Positions 9,516-16,974 of a DNA stretch of 64,000 bases are shown here, one piece after another; position 1 is the first letter of the stretch, and each line of letters begins with the position of its first letter. Source of the stretch: Dethiobacter sp. (lineage in GTDB: Bacteria > Bacillota_D > Dethiobacteria > Dethiobacterales > Dethiobacteraceae); assembly GCA_018333395.1 (NCBI GenBank), contig JAGXSQ010000118.1, positions 1 to 64,000 of the forward strand, given 5' to 3'. The notes beneath the pieces are model-generated. The model searched no databases and was not told where the DNA came from. It saw only the letters and a list, made by a program, of their open reading frames with translations. The position numbers and the translations under genes are program-made.

Positions 9516-10799
9516 ATGGACTACAAAGGGTGGCTTCTTTCAGCCTTGCTGGACAGATACGAGAAAAGCGCCCATTTCTTTGGTGCGGGAAAGATTAGTC
9601 GCCGCGTTAGCTTTCCCTTTAACGCTAAGACGGCGCCTGGTTACTGGGCTGGCGACCAGCCGTTGATCAAGGAGGCCATACACCAGGCTGTGCAGGAATT
9701 GGCTGCGGCTGGGATTTTGTCTGTGGAGTGGTTGCGCGCTGAACGGGGCAATTTACTGCAGCGGGTAACTCTTAACCTAGCGCAGCTGGAAGAGGCCTAC
9801 CGCGTGGCCGGGCGGGCGCCCAAAGCAGACGAACTGGAAACGCTGGCCCGGCTTTTAGCTAAAGCTGCAGAAGCAAGCAGGACAGGCTGGATTCAACAAT
9901 TTCTGACTGACTGTGGGCAGGAACTGCAATCCAGGAAGGAAGTTCCTGCGCCACTGCCCCGGGAACGCCAAGAGACGGAACTGCTTCTTAAAGCGCTGTC
10001 GGGGCTTGACGACAAAGGCGATGCAGAGATGCCGCAGAGGGTTTTTAGTCTGCGCTACCTGGGTAGCAGCAAGCAACTGACGGGAAGAGTGCGCACGGCA
10101 CTGGTGGCCGCTGCCCGGCAATACAAGCTGACGGATCCGGAGCTGCCGGAAGCGGACGTATTGGCGGAACTTGGCCTTGTTAAAACAACCGACGAACTGC
10201 TGCTAGCCGGGCCGCTCACGCTGGAGGTACGAGGAAGGCGGATTGACGTGTCGCCGCTTATCTTTGGCACTGTGGTGGACGCCCAGATGGAGAAGGACAT
10301 AGATATCGTGGAATTGCGGACGGAGACGGTATTACTGGTAGAGAACAAGACCAATTTTCATGAGCTGGCACGCCGCGGCGTGGCCGAAAAGATACTGCTC
10401 GTTTATCTCGGCGGTTTTCCAGGCCCTAGGAAACGGTGCTTGCTGGGCAGGCTCCGGACGTACGGTGAGCTGCAAAATCCGACAACCGTGTTCCACTGGG
10501 GAGACATTGACCTTGGCGGCTTGCAAATCTACCGCTTGCTACGCGCAGAAGTTTTCCCCGGCCTGCAACCGCTGTTTATGGATGAAGAAACATTGCTTCG
10601 TTACCAAGAATGGGGCGAGCCACTGTTGCCAGCTTATCGTTCCAGGCTGGCCAGGCTCACCAAAGACGTCCGCTACACCAATTTTCATTGCTTGATTGCG
10701 CTGATGCTGCAGCTTAACATCAGGCTGGAGCAGGAGGCGCTGCTGGCTGATGTTCAGCTGCAGCTGCCAATGGCGCCATTAGACCAGGGTAGCCCCTGA
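9516..10799 (+). CDS. jetD: Wadjet system nuclease JetD (TOPRIM fold, DUF3322/DUF2220-like)
   Basis: A 427-residue protein starting at ATG 9516, one base after the jetC stop, with AGGAG upstream. The C-terminal half shows a topoisomerase VI-like TOPRIM domain: the glutamate in LLVENKTNFHEL (E276) and the acidic GDIDLGG (D330, D332), which are the expected metal ligands. JetD cleaves plasmid DNA captured by the JetABC motor. The N-terminal half is the winged-helix arm. All catalytic residues I can recognise are present, so the system looks intact. There is no further gene before the promoter of the next operon. Confidence 0.88.
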   Translation: MDYKGWLLSALLDRYEKSAHFFGAGKISRRVSFPFNAKTAPGYWAGDQPLIKEAIHQAVQELAAAGILSVEWLRAERGNLLQRVTLNLAQLEEAYRVAGRAPKADELETLARLLAKAAEASRTGWIQQFLTDCGQELQSRKEVPAPLPRERQETELLLKALSGLDDKGDAEMPQRVFSLRYLGSSKQLTGRVRTALVAAARQYKLTDPELPEADVLAELGLVKTTDELLLAGPLTLEVRGRRIDVSPLIFGTVVDAQMEKDIDIVELRTETVLLVENKTNFHELARRGVAEKILLVYLGGFPGPRKRCLLGRLRTYGELQNPTTVFHWGDIDLGGLQIYRLLRAEVFPGLQPLFMDEETLLRYQEWGEPLLPAYRSRLARLTKDVRYTNFHCLIALMLQLNIRLEQEALLADVQLQLPMAPLDQGSP

Positions 10800-10824
10800 T
10801 TTTACATGAACTATAATCAGCATA

Positions 10825-10854
10825 TTTACTTTCCATAAGTAATTTTTGTATAAT
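10825..10854 (+). promoter_or_regulatory. Sigma-A-type promoter for the acetyl-CoA synthetase gene
   Basis: TTTACT at 10825-10830 and TATAAT at 10849-10854 with an 18-bp spacer, in the AT-rich gap between jetD and the next gene. The start codon is ~32 bp downstream. This suggests that the Wadjet operon and the acetyl-CoA synthetase gene are separately transcribed. Confidence 0.6.
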
Positions 10855-10885
10855 AGATTATTATACGTAGCAAATGGAGGAAAAA

Positions 10886-13054
10886 ATGAGCAGTAATCCG
10901 CTTTGCCAACTGATAAGTCCAAAGTCGATAGCGCTGGTAGGCGCTGGAAACAACCCGCGCAAGATGGGGGCGCTACATGCTCTTAGCATTTTGAAGGATG
11001 GGTATCAGGGTAGCTTTTACCTTGTTCACCGTCAGGAACAAATGGTTTTGGGGTGCAAAGCTTTTAAATCGGTGTATGATTTGCCGGAAGCCCCGGAACT
11101 GGCTATGCTGGTAGTGCCAGGCGATCAAGTCTTGCAATTGCTGGCTGATTTCGGGGAAATCGGGACACGCCGTGCGGTTATCGTTACGGCAGGATTCAGA
11201 GAAACCGGCTTGGAGGGCAGCGAGAAGGAAGAGCAGCTCAAGGAGATTGCTGCCCGCTACGGTATCCGTTTCCTGGGGCCCAATTGCATTGGCTTTATCA
11301 ATTCTGAGCTGGCGTTGAATGTGACGGTTTTCCCCGGTACAGGCAAACCAGGGAAACTGGGGATGGTTTCTCAGAGCGGGACATATATTACGCAAACGTT
11401 GTCTTATTTAAGGAATAAGGGTATCCATTTCAGCAAAGCCATCAGTGTAGGCAACGAGGCTGACATTGATATGGTGGAGGCTTTGGAATACCTTGGTCAA
11501 GACGAACAGACCAAGGCCATTGCGCTCTATATTGAGGGCATCAGCAACGGGCGTCGCTTTATCGAAGTGGCGCAAAAAATCACCCGGTACAAACCTGTGC
11601 TGGCACAGTATGTGGGTGGTTCGGGGGCGGGAGCGCGGGCCGGTATGAGCCATACCGGCTCCATGGGCGGGCCTGACTTCCTGTACGAAGGCCTTTTCAG
11701 GCAGGCCGGTGTTATCCAGGTTTTTGGCATCGAAGACCTTTATGACCATGGTTGGACTCTGGCTACGCAACCCCGCCTGAGGGGAAACAGGGTAGGGGTC
11801 TTGACCAACTCCGGCGGCCCTGGCACGGCTATTGCGCATGTCTGTGAAAAAGGTGGCTTGGAGGTGCCCAGTTTTTCTGAAAAACTACAAAGAGAAATTA
11901 AGCAGCATATCCAGGGGCACGCTTCCAGTGCTAATCCGGTCGACCTGACTTTTCATCTGGACGCCAAGCTTCTGACAAGCGTACTTCCGGAGACAATCAT
12001 CCAAAGCGGTGAGGTAGACGGCCTTATCCTGCACGGGGCGATGAGTCATGGCTTTATGCGTGAAATGTATCCGCGCCTCAGCGAAATGCTGGGCGGTATA
12101 TCCCTAGAGCAGTTTCTGGCATTACGCAAGCCTGACTTGACCGGCACCCTGTCTCTGTCGCAAAGATATGGCCTGCCTTCGTTAATATCTTCTTTTTTTG
12201 GCCGTGAGGATAATTACACTTCGGCTTATAGGGACCACGACATTCCCGTCTTTGACGCACCAGAAAAGGCGGCCAGAGCGATGGCTGCGCTTTTGCGATA
12301 CAAAAAGATCCAAGAAAGAAAAAGTTTTGTCTCTCCTGAACTGCCAGCTAGAGTGCCGCTGGCGGTGGAGATTCTGGAAAGAGCGGCGGGGGAGGGGCGC
12401 CAGACTCTTAATGAGTACGAGTCCAAACAAGTGCTTGCCGCCTACGGAATCGCGGTCACCCGGGAAAAGCTGGCTTTTTCCGAGGATGAAGCGGTAGCTG
12501 CTGCTTTTTCCCTGGGCTTTCCGGTGGTATTAAAAGGCTGTTCAGCAGCGATAGCGCATAAAACTGAAAAAGGCTTGGTACACCTACGTCTTGTGGATGA
12601 AAAAGAAGTCAGGCACGCCTTCCAAGCCATTAGCAAGGCAGTCGGCCACAGCCTCCCGGCTCTTGTTTCCGAGATGGTGTCAAGTGGCCGGGAGCTACTA
12701 GCCGGCATGGCTAGATTCCCGGGGTTTGGCCCTTGCATTGTGTTTGGCCTAGGAGGTATTTTCACGGAAGCAATCAGGGATGTTACTTTCCGCTCCGCGC
12801 CACTAAGTGAAGCGGAGGGGGAGGAAATGCTGAGCGATATTTTATCCGCGAAAATCCTTGGTGAGTTCCGCGGCATGCCTCCGGCAGACACGGTCGCGCT
12901 GTCTGCGATCCTAACTACGCTAGGCTTTATATCCCTATTGCACCCGGAAATTGCGGAAATTGATATCAACCCGCTCGTTATCAGCGGGAGCCGCCCTGTA
13001 GCCGTAGATGCGTTGATTGTTCTGGAGCAGAAAAGCAAATCTGACCGCCTGTGA
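10886..13054 (+). CDS. Acetate-CoA ligase (ADP-forming), fused alpha-beta subunits
   Basis: A 722-residue protein. The start is ATG 10886, five bases after GGAGG; the ATG at 10874 overlaps that ribosome site. Domain order: CoA-binding Rossmann (1-~130, ALVGAGNNPRKMG), two succinyl-CoA-ligase-like domains (~150-460) and an ATP-grasp domain (~495-715). The phosphorylated histidine is visible in GMSHTGSMGG (H256). The enzyme converts acetyl- or another acyl-CoA plus ADP and phosphate to the acid, CoA and ATP, a substrate-level phosphorylation step in fermenting anaerobes. It could also act on other acyl-CoAs or be a peptide-acetylating relative, but there is no GNAT domain here. It stands alone with its own promoter. 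Confidence 0.88.
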   Translation: MSSNPLCQLISPKSIALVGAGNNPRKMGALHALSILKDGYQGSFYLVHRQEQMVLGCKAFKSVYDLPEAPELAMLVVPGDQVLQLLADFGEIGTRRAVIVTAGFRETGLEGSEKEEQLKEIAARYGIRFLGPNCIGFINSELALNVTVFPGTGKPGKLGMVSQSGTYITQTLSYLRNKGIHFSKAISVGNEADIDMVEALEYLGQDEQTKAIALYIEGISNGRRFIEVAQKITRYKPVLAQYVGGSGAGARAGMSHTGSMGGPDFLYEGLFRQAGVIQVFGIEDLYDHGWTLATQPRLRGNRVGVLTNSGGPGTAIAHVCEKGGLEVPSFSEKLQREIKQHIQGHASSANPVDLTFHLDAKLLTSVLPETIIQSGEVDGLILHGAMSHGFMREMYPRLSEMLGGISLEQFLALRKPDLTGTLSLSQRYGLPSLISSFFGREDNYTSAYRDHDIPVFDAPEKAARAMAALLRYKKIQERKSFVSPELPARVPLAVEILERAAGEGRQTLNEYESKQVLAAYGIAVTREKLAFSEDEAVAAAFSLGFPVVLKGCSAAIAHKTEKGLVHLRLVDEKEVRHAFQAISKAVGHSLPALVSEMVSSGRELLAGMARFPGFGPCIVFGLGGIFTEAIRDVTFRSAPLSEAEGEEMLSDILSAKILGEFRGMPPADTVALSAILTTLGFISLLHPEIAEIDINPLVISGSRPVAVDALIVLEQKSKSDRL

Positions 13055-13160
13055 GGACAGATAATTCCCCAAAAAAAATGTTAATTAATAACATATAAAG
13101 AAGGTAATTGTAATTTTTCGTCGAAATCCTTCTGTAATACCAGGCATGGAGGGATGTTTG

Positions 13161-13658
13161 ATGAAAAAGAAAATCACCATGAGTCTGGCAGCAGGGTTAC
13201 TTTGCGTGGTTTATGTGTTTGTACTGGGGTTCGCCGAGGCTACCATCCAGACCACCGTCGATCCGGAAACGATCGGTATCGCCGTGGACAGGACCGCTGT
13301 AGCATATGGGGTTAGGGTGCTGGGTACGTCAGCTCCGTCTGGTGCTATCAATGTGACCAACACTGGCAATATTTCTGTCAAGTTGCTGGCCCGGGGGGAT
13401 GATTCGAGCGGGCCGGGCACCGAAAGATGGTCACTGGTAAGCGGAGCAACTGCGTTGACGGCCAATCAGTATGTACACAGAATCAGTCCTGACGGCAGCA
13501 ATTACTTTTCTTTGGGTAAGTTTTTCTCGCAACACGCTACCATTGCGCCAGGAGTGGCTCAGGCAATTTACCTGCATGTGACGCTGCCGCCTGTCGTCGG
13601 CAGTAGCTTCTCCGGCAGACATACCATGCCGGTAATCCTTAGGGCAGAAAAGCTTTGA
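13161..13658 (+). CDS. Secreted protein of unknown function, first of a coupled pair
   Basis: A 165-residue protein starting at ATG 13161, seven bases after GGAGGG. Residues 1-27 form a signal peptide (MKKK, hydrophobic core, GFAEA) and the rest has no membrane segment. The mature part is rich in Thr, Ser, Gly and Asn, with beta-type patterns such as INVTNTGNISVKLLARGDD, so an immunoglobulin-like sandwich is likely. I do not recognise the family. Its stop overlaps the TTG start of the next gene (TTGA), so the two products are probably made together. The context, a soluble exported beta protein plus a membrane-anchored beta protein, suggests a surface layer or adhesive assembly, but this is inference only. 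Confidence 0.7.
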   Translation: MKKKITMSLAAGLLCVVYVFVLGFAEATIQTTVDPETIGIAVDRTAVAYGVRVLGTSAPSGAINVTNTGNISVKLLARGDDSSGPGTERWSLVSGATALTANQYVHRISPDGSNYFSLGKFFSQHATIAPGVAQAIYLHVTLPPVVGSSFSGRHTMPVILRAEKL

Positions 13659-14164
13659 TCCTCTGGCTGTTTCTAGTGTTGTCGCTATTGTTTCTGAGTC
13701 AGGAGGCAGGTGCACAAGTTAACGTTACGCTCGCCCCGGCCGCCATAACTGTAGAACAAACGCTCCAGCCGGGGCGTAGCTACCGGTTGACGCCGGTCAC
13801 CATCAGCAGCAATGGATCCAAAGAGATAGGTATAGAGATGACTTATGCCGCAACAACGCCAGGAGGTAGCCTGCACATTCGTCCACAGGAGTTTCTTCTT
13901 GCGCCAGGCAGCCGCATGCAAGCGTTTCTCTACCTTAGTCTACCGCGAGTTCTTCCGCCCGGTCGCTATACAGTGCATATCATAGCGCAGCCCCAGACAG
14001 AGGGCGATATCGGCTTGCAGCTAGCCGCACCGATTTACTTTACGGTTGAGGAACAGGCTGCACTGTCGTTTGCCGGGATATTTAATTGGTTTATGTTAGC
14101 AGCATTTTTAGTGTTTTTTCTGTTTTTTGTATGGCATAGAAGGTCATTAGGTGCTGCTAAATAG
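13655..14164 (+). CDS. Membrane-anchored extracytoplasmic beta-domain protein, second of a coupled pair
   Basis: A 169-residue protein starting at TTG 13655, overlapping the upstream stop codon by four bases. It has an N-terminal signal sequence (ILWLFLVLSLLFLSQEAGAQ) and a C-terminal transmembrane helix (IFNWFMLAAFLVFFLFFVW) followed by basic HRRS, so the central ~110 residues lie outside with the C-terminus inside. The outer part (VNVTLAPAAITVEQTLQPG..., LPPGRYTVHI) resembles immunoglobulin-like chaperone or COG1470-type sandwich domains. I cannot name a family. It is followed by an intrinsic terminator, so the pair forms its own transcription unit. Confidence 0.7.
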   Translation: MILWLFLVLSLLFLSQEAGAQVNVTLAPAAITVEQTLQPGRSYRLTPVTISSNGSKEIGIEMTYAATTPGGSLHIRPQEFLLAPGSRMQAFLYLSLPRVLPPGRYTVHIIAQPQTEGDIGLQLAAPIYFTVEEQAALSFAGIFNWFMLAAFLVFFLFFVWHRRSLGAAK

Positions 14165-14169
14165 TCTGG

Positions 14170-14193
14170 GCGCTACCGAACAGCGCTTTTTTT
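14170..14193 (+). terminator. Intrinsic terminator after the secreted/anchored pair
   Basis: Stem GCGCT (14170-14174) and AGCGC (14182-14186) with a 7-base loop, followed by seven Ts (14187-14193), six bases after the stop codon. Confidence 0.75.
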
Positions 14194-14250
14194 CTACTTT
14201 AGCAGGTATTTCCTGCAGAAAGTCGAATAAATCTGCGGGAGGGGAAACTG

Positions 14251-15129
14251 ATGACTAAAATACTTGTCTTTGTGGCTTCGCGCCGCAGCCCTGGCAACAG
14301 TGAACTCTTGGCTCGCCAAGCGGCGGCCGGCGCTGCCAAGGCTGGCGCAGAAGTGGAGCTGCTGAATATTACCAAGCTACAAATCTCCGCCTGCGAAGGT
14401 TGCCTGCGTTGTGTCTTTCAGGGCAAATGTGGTGAACATGATGAAATGGGCATGCTAATCAAAAAGCTTGTGGCCGCGGATGGTTTAATAGTTGCTGCGC
14501 CGATCTACCTGTTGGGCCCGGCTTCGGTTGTCAAGAAAGTCATGGACAGGGCGCTGATGATGGCACTGTCTATTGACGAGTTGGTTGGCCGCCGCCGCGG
14601 CGCTCTGACTATTGCCGTAGCCGGCAAAGAAGACTGGAACCCTATCGGCATGGAAGTTTTAAACCAGTTTGCCTTCGCCTACGGCTTTCCTGTTTATGAC
14701 TATCTGGAAGCATACGCGCCTGGCCCAGGGGAGATCCTAATTCAGGACGACACGATGGAAAAAGCTGAAGCGCTGGGGCAGAGTTTGGTGGCCTACCTTC
14801 AAGGCCGTGCGTCCGCCAGGACGCCGGCGTCCAATCAATGCCCGTCCTGCTACAGCCGTTCTTTCCGACTACTCGGCGGCGAGCGTATTAAATGCTCCTT
14901 CTGCCTGGTAGAAGGGAATCTGGACGCCTCCGGCAACTTGCATGTCGCTCCAGAATTTGGCGCCGACGCTTTTTGGACCCCGAAACACCGCAAGCGCCAT
15001 CTCGAGGATTGGATTTTAGCTACCAGGGTCGTTTATATGAAAAACCGAGAGCTGGTTCAGCAAAAATTGCAAAGCTTTAATGCTGACGAGACAGTTCCCA
15101 AAATGGAGAAGCAGCAGAAAAACCGCTAG
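14251..15129 (+). CDS. Iron-sulfur flavoprotein-like NAD(P)H/FMN reductase with C-terminal zinc-ribbon
   Basis: A 292-residue protein, ATG 14251 behind GGGAGGGG. The first ~185 residues are a flavodoxin-like NADPH-dependent FMN reductase fold (ILVFVASRRSPGNSELL). It carries the compact cysteine motif C48-x2-C51-x2-C54-x5-C60, which in iron-sulfur flavoproteins of anaerobes holds a [4Fe-4S] cluster. After this there is an extra domain with C197-x2-C200 and C215-x2-C218, a zinc-ribbon or second metal site. Family members pass electrons between ferredoxin-like partners and FMN or reduce quinones and oxygen species. The physiological partner is unknown. The gene is followed at 57 bp by a TM1266-like gene. 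Confidence 0.8.
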   Translation: MTKILVFVASRRSPGNSELLARQAAAGAAKAGAEVELLNITKLQISACEGCLRCVFQGKCGEHDEMGMLIKKLVAADGLIVAAPIYLLGPASVVKKVMDRALMMALSIDELVGRRRGALTIAVAGKEDWNPIGMEVLNQFAFAYGFPVYDYLEAYAPGPGEILIQDDTMEKAEALGQSLVAYLQGRASARTPASNQCPSCYSRSFRLLGGERIKCSFCLVEGNLDASGNLHVAPEFGADAFWTPKHRKRHLEDWILATRVVYMKNRELVQQKLQSFNADETVPKMEKQQKNR

Positions 15130-15186
15130 AGCAAAAAACATTCCTAGGTGAAGTATCCTGAAAATAAAAAAGAGGAGGCTGGCTGA

Positions 15187-15438
15187 ATGAAATGTTTGGT
15201 TGTTACGCTGGTGCTGGACAAACGTACGGAAGATGCTCCGGAGTTGCAGGATGTTTTAACACGCCATGGGTGTCTGTTTAAAGTACGTTTGGGTGTTCAT
15301 GCTGGATCTGCCGGTGAATGCTCTGACTCAGGCTTGATTATCCTGCTGGCAGAGGGTGCTGAAAAAGAGCTAGATTCTTTCTTCGAGGAGCTTAAAAAAT
15401 TCCCCCGGGTGAAAGTTAAATGCATTGAATTATGTTAA
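15187..15438 (+). CDS. Small TM1266-like protein (iron-only hydrogenase system regulator family)
   Basis: An 83-residue protein, ATG 15187 behind AAGAGGAGG. The pattern of an ACT-like ferredoxin fold (VVTLVLD...LQDVLTRHGCLFKVRLGVH...SGLIILLAEG...LDSFFEELKKFPRVKVKCIEL) matches the TM1266 family, small NikR-C-like proteins found next to [FeFe]-hydrogenase maturation genes. No hydrogenase or Hyd maturase lies in the window, so the role here may be with the upstream iron-sulfur flavoprotein. Family assignment is by motif resemblance only. An intrinsic terminator follows. Confidence 0.6.
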   Translation: MKCLVVTLVLDKRTEDAPELQDVLTRHGCLFKVRLGVHAGSAGECSDSGLIILLAEGAEKELDSFFEELKKFPRVKVKCIELC

Positions 15439-15459
15439 AAAAACAGGCTAAAGTTCAGG

Positions 15460-15490
15460 GCTGACCCATATTCCAGGGTCGGCTCTTTTT
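15460..15490 (+). terminator. Intrinsic terminator after the TM1266-like gene
   Basis: GCTGACCC (15460-15467) pairs with GGGTCGGC (15476-15483), with one G-T pair and an 8-base loop, followed by TCTTTTT. Confidence 0.75.
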
Positions 15491-15566
15491 AAGCAGAAAA
15501 CGTCCGCTAATGTATATTATGTAAACAAAAACAGAAGAAAAACATTTTTAACCGACTTGCCGCAGG

Positions 15567-16157
15567 TTAACCTGGTGTCAGGAGCTCTCTGATCTCCATA
15601 GTGACCTCGTATTCTCTGTCACTATCTATGATGCTCGCCAAGCCAGCCATTTTTGCGGATAGAGACCGACCTTTATGTCGGCCTTCCGCAACAATCATAA
15701 AGGTGATGCTACTAGTTCCCGTTTCTGTGTGTACAGGGGCTTCCTTTTTGGCCTGGCGCTTACCGCTGCCACGGGGCTTAGTCTCAATACCTAGATTTTT
15801 CAGTACTTCATCATAGAATTTTTTGCGGGAAATCCGGAGTTCCTTAATAATATTGTTGGTGCCAACGTCCTCCCTCCATCTAGTCATCAGTGCTACCTGT
15901 TTTTCTACGGGCAGAGTTTTGAATTCGTCATAAGGAATGATCTGATTGTCATACATGTTGTAGAGTATCACCTCGCTATTCTTCATATATTCCTTTTTGG
16001 CTTTGCCCTTTAAAAAGTCTACAGGCGTCATGACGGCACCAGTACGCCCAGTTCTTGAAGCGCGGCCCCGGACACCGCTAAGATTTTTTTTGCTCGTGGT
16101 ATCATAGAAAAGCTGCTCTGCCTCTGAACGCCGCTCTCCCAGGAATTCTTCTGACAT
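15567..16157 (-). CDS. Hypothetical protein with helix-turn-helix-like central segment
   Basis: A 196-residue protein, ATG at 16157 with GGTGAAAG upstream. The N-terminal ~45 residues are basic and polar. The middle contains NMYDNQIIPYDEFKTLP, followed by NNIIKELRISRKKFYDEVLKNLG, which looks like a helix-turn-helix. A low-complexity basic linker (KPRGSGKRQAKKE) then leads to a C-terminal domain of about 60 residues with beta pattern (SITFMIVAEGRHKGRSLSAKM). A DNA-binding regulator is plausible. I do not recognise a named family. It is a lone gene between a plus-strand terminator and the leader region at 16.2 kb. The very polar composition is unlike its neighbours. Confidence 0.6.
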   Translation of the reverse strand: MSEEFLGERRSEAEQLFYDTTSKKNLSGVRGRASRTGRTGAVMTPVDFLKGKAKKEYMKNSEVILYNMYDNQIIPYDEFKTLPVEKQVALMTRWREDVGTNNIIKELRISRKKFYDEVLKNLGIETKPRGSGKRQAKKEAPVHTETGTSSITFMIVAEGRHKGRSLSAKMAGLASIIDSDREYEVTMEIRELLTPG

Positions 16158-16251
16158 CTTTCACCACTCATTTATCATGATCGCATCAATAATTTATACT
16201 ATCTATAATTATGTACAGCTGGCCCATTTTTATTCTCGAGATTAACAGAGA

Positions 16252-16698
16252 TTATTTGTGCAACTGCTCTTCGAGTCTGACAAACAACCCTTCTTTGTCA
16301 ACCGCGTCTTCGGGGAAAGTAGCAACAGCAGCAGCAAAATCGTTATATCCCGGCACCTCTGACAGGTACTCCAAAGAGTCCAGAGCCTGGGTCACTCTTT
16401 CCAATGCGTACAGTGCCCCCTCTTTCCCTGTCAGGGGTAAGAGGGCTAAGATTTTATGCGGAGCATAATAAATCACAGAATCAATGTCACGCAGTAAACT
16501 TTCCATCACGCCAACTATTTCGCCAGCCCTTTCCTGAAATGCGGAAGGGAAAGAAATCAGCAACAATGCTAGGGGCTGCTTCCCGCGGTAGGCACGCTTT
16601 AGCTCCAGATCCAGCAATTCATGGTAGTTGAAGGAGACATATTTATCAGTCAGTGCACCTTCATTTGGCGCCCCAAACAGCTTCTTCATTGTTGCCAT
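16252..16698 (-). CDS. Degenerate GGDEF-like domain protein
   Basis: A 148-residue protein, ATG at 16698, five bases after GGGGAGG. The layout (FNYHELLDLELKRAYRGKQPLALLLISF, then a helix, DSVIYYAPHKILALLPLTG, then a long helix and FAAAVATFPEDAVDKEGLFVRLEEQL) follows a diguanylate-cyclase fold: 'D-x4-YRG-KQPLALLLI' resembles the first strand, and the 'LALLPLTGKEGA' and 'A-T-FPEDA' segments match GGDEF proteins. The GGDEF signature itself is absent, so it should not make cyclic di-GMP. It may bind a ligand or a partner. It has its own promoter and an unusually long, hairpin-rich leader (see 16699-16848). Confidence 0.6.
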   Translation of the reverse strand: MATMKKLFGAPNEGALTDKYVSFNYHELLDLELKRAYRGKQPLALLLISFPSAFQERAGEIVGVMESLLRDIDSVIYYAPHKILALLPLTGKEGALYALERVTQALDSLEYLSEVPGYNDFAAAVATFPEDAVDKEGLFVRLEEQLHK

Positions 16699-16848
16699 AC
16701 CATCCTCCCCTGTTCCTGCATATTACGGCGCCATAGAGCCGCGATTCCGGTGACCAGTGAGCCACGTCTCCGGAAAAACTGAGCTCTGCTTTCGGTCGGA
16801 GAGCCACCCGACCCGAATGGCTCCCGACCATGTCATATCCCTCTGTGG
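16699..16848 (-). promoter_or_regulatory. Structured ~150-nt 5' leader of the GGDEF-like gene, candidate cis-regulatory RNA
   Basis: Between the predicted start of transcription (~16848) and the ATG at 16698 the minus strand can form at least two hairpins. The first pairs GGTCGGGAGCCA with TGGCTCTCCGACC (plus coordinates ~16795-16830; 12 bp with one bulged base and an 11-base loop). The second is CCGGAGAC...GTCACCGG (~16746-16772, one A-A mismatch). A third GC-rich segment (GCGGCTC...GGCGCCG) follows before the ribosome site. The motif GTGGCTC recurs in the first two. I compared it from memory with c-di-GMP-I/II, TPP, cobalamin, SAM, ydaO and guanidine classes and found no match, so the class is unknown. 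Confidence 0.45.
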
Positions 16849-16854
16849 TCTTAT

Positions 16855-16882
16855 TTTATACCAACAAGGAGACATGACTCAA
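16855..16882 (-). promoter_or_regulatory. Promoter for the GGDEF-like gene and its leader
   Basis: On the minus strand, TTGAGT (16882-16877) and TATAAA (16860-16855) with a 16-bp spacer, located ~160 bp upstream of the start codon. This placement puts the whole hairpin region inside the transcript. Confidence 0.5.
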
Positions 16883-16974
16883 GTTCTATTAGGGGGCTTA
16901 ATAGATACCATTGTGACATTGCCTCTCTTTTCGCCTTTCCGTATCGGTTTGGGGTGTCGGTCAACAAGTTTCCC

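Noticed and set aside
16252..16698. Active diguanylate cyclase
   Set aside because: The GGDEF signature is missing, so only a GGDEF-like fold is claimed.
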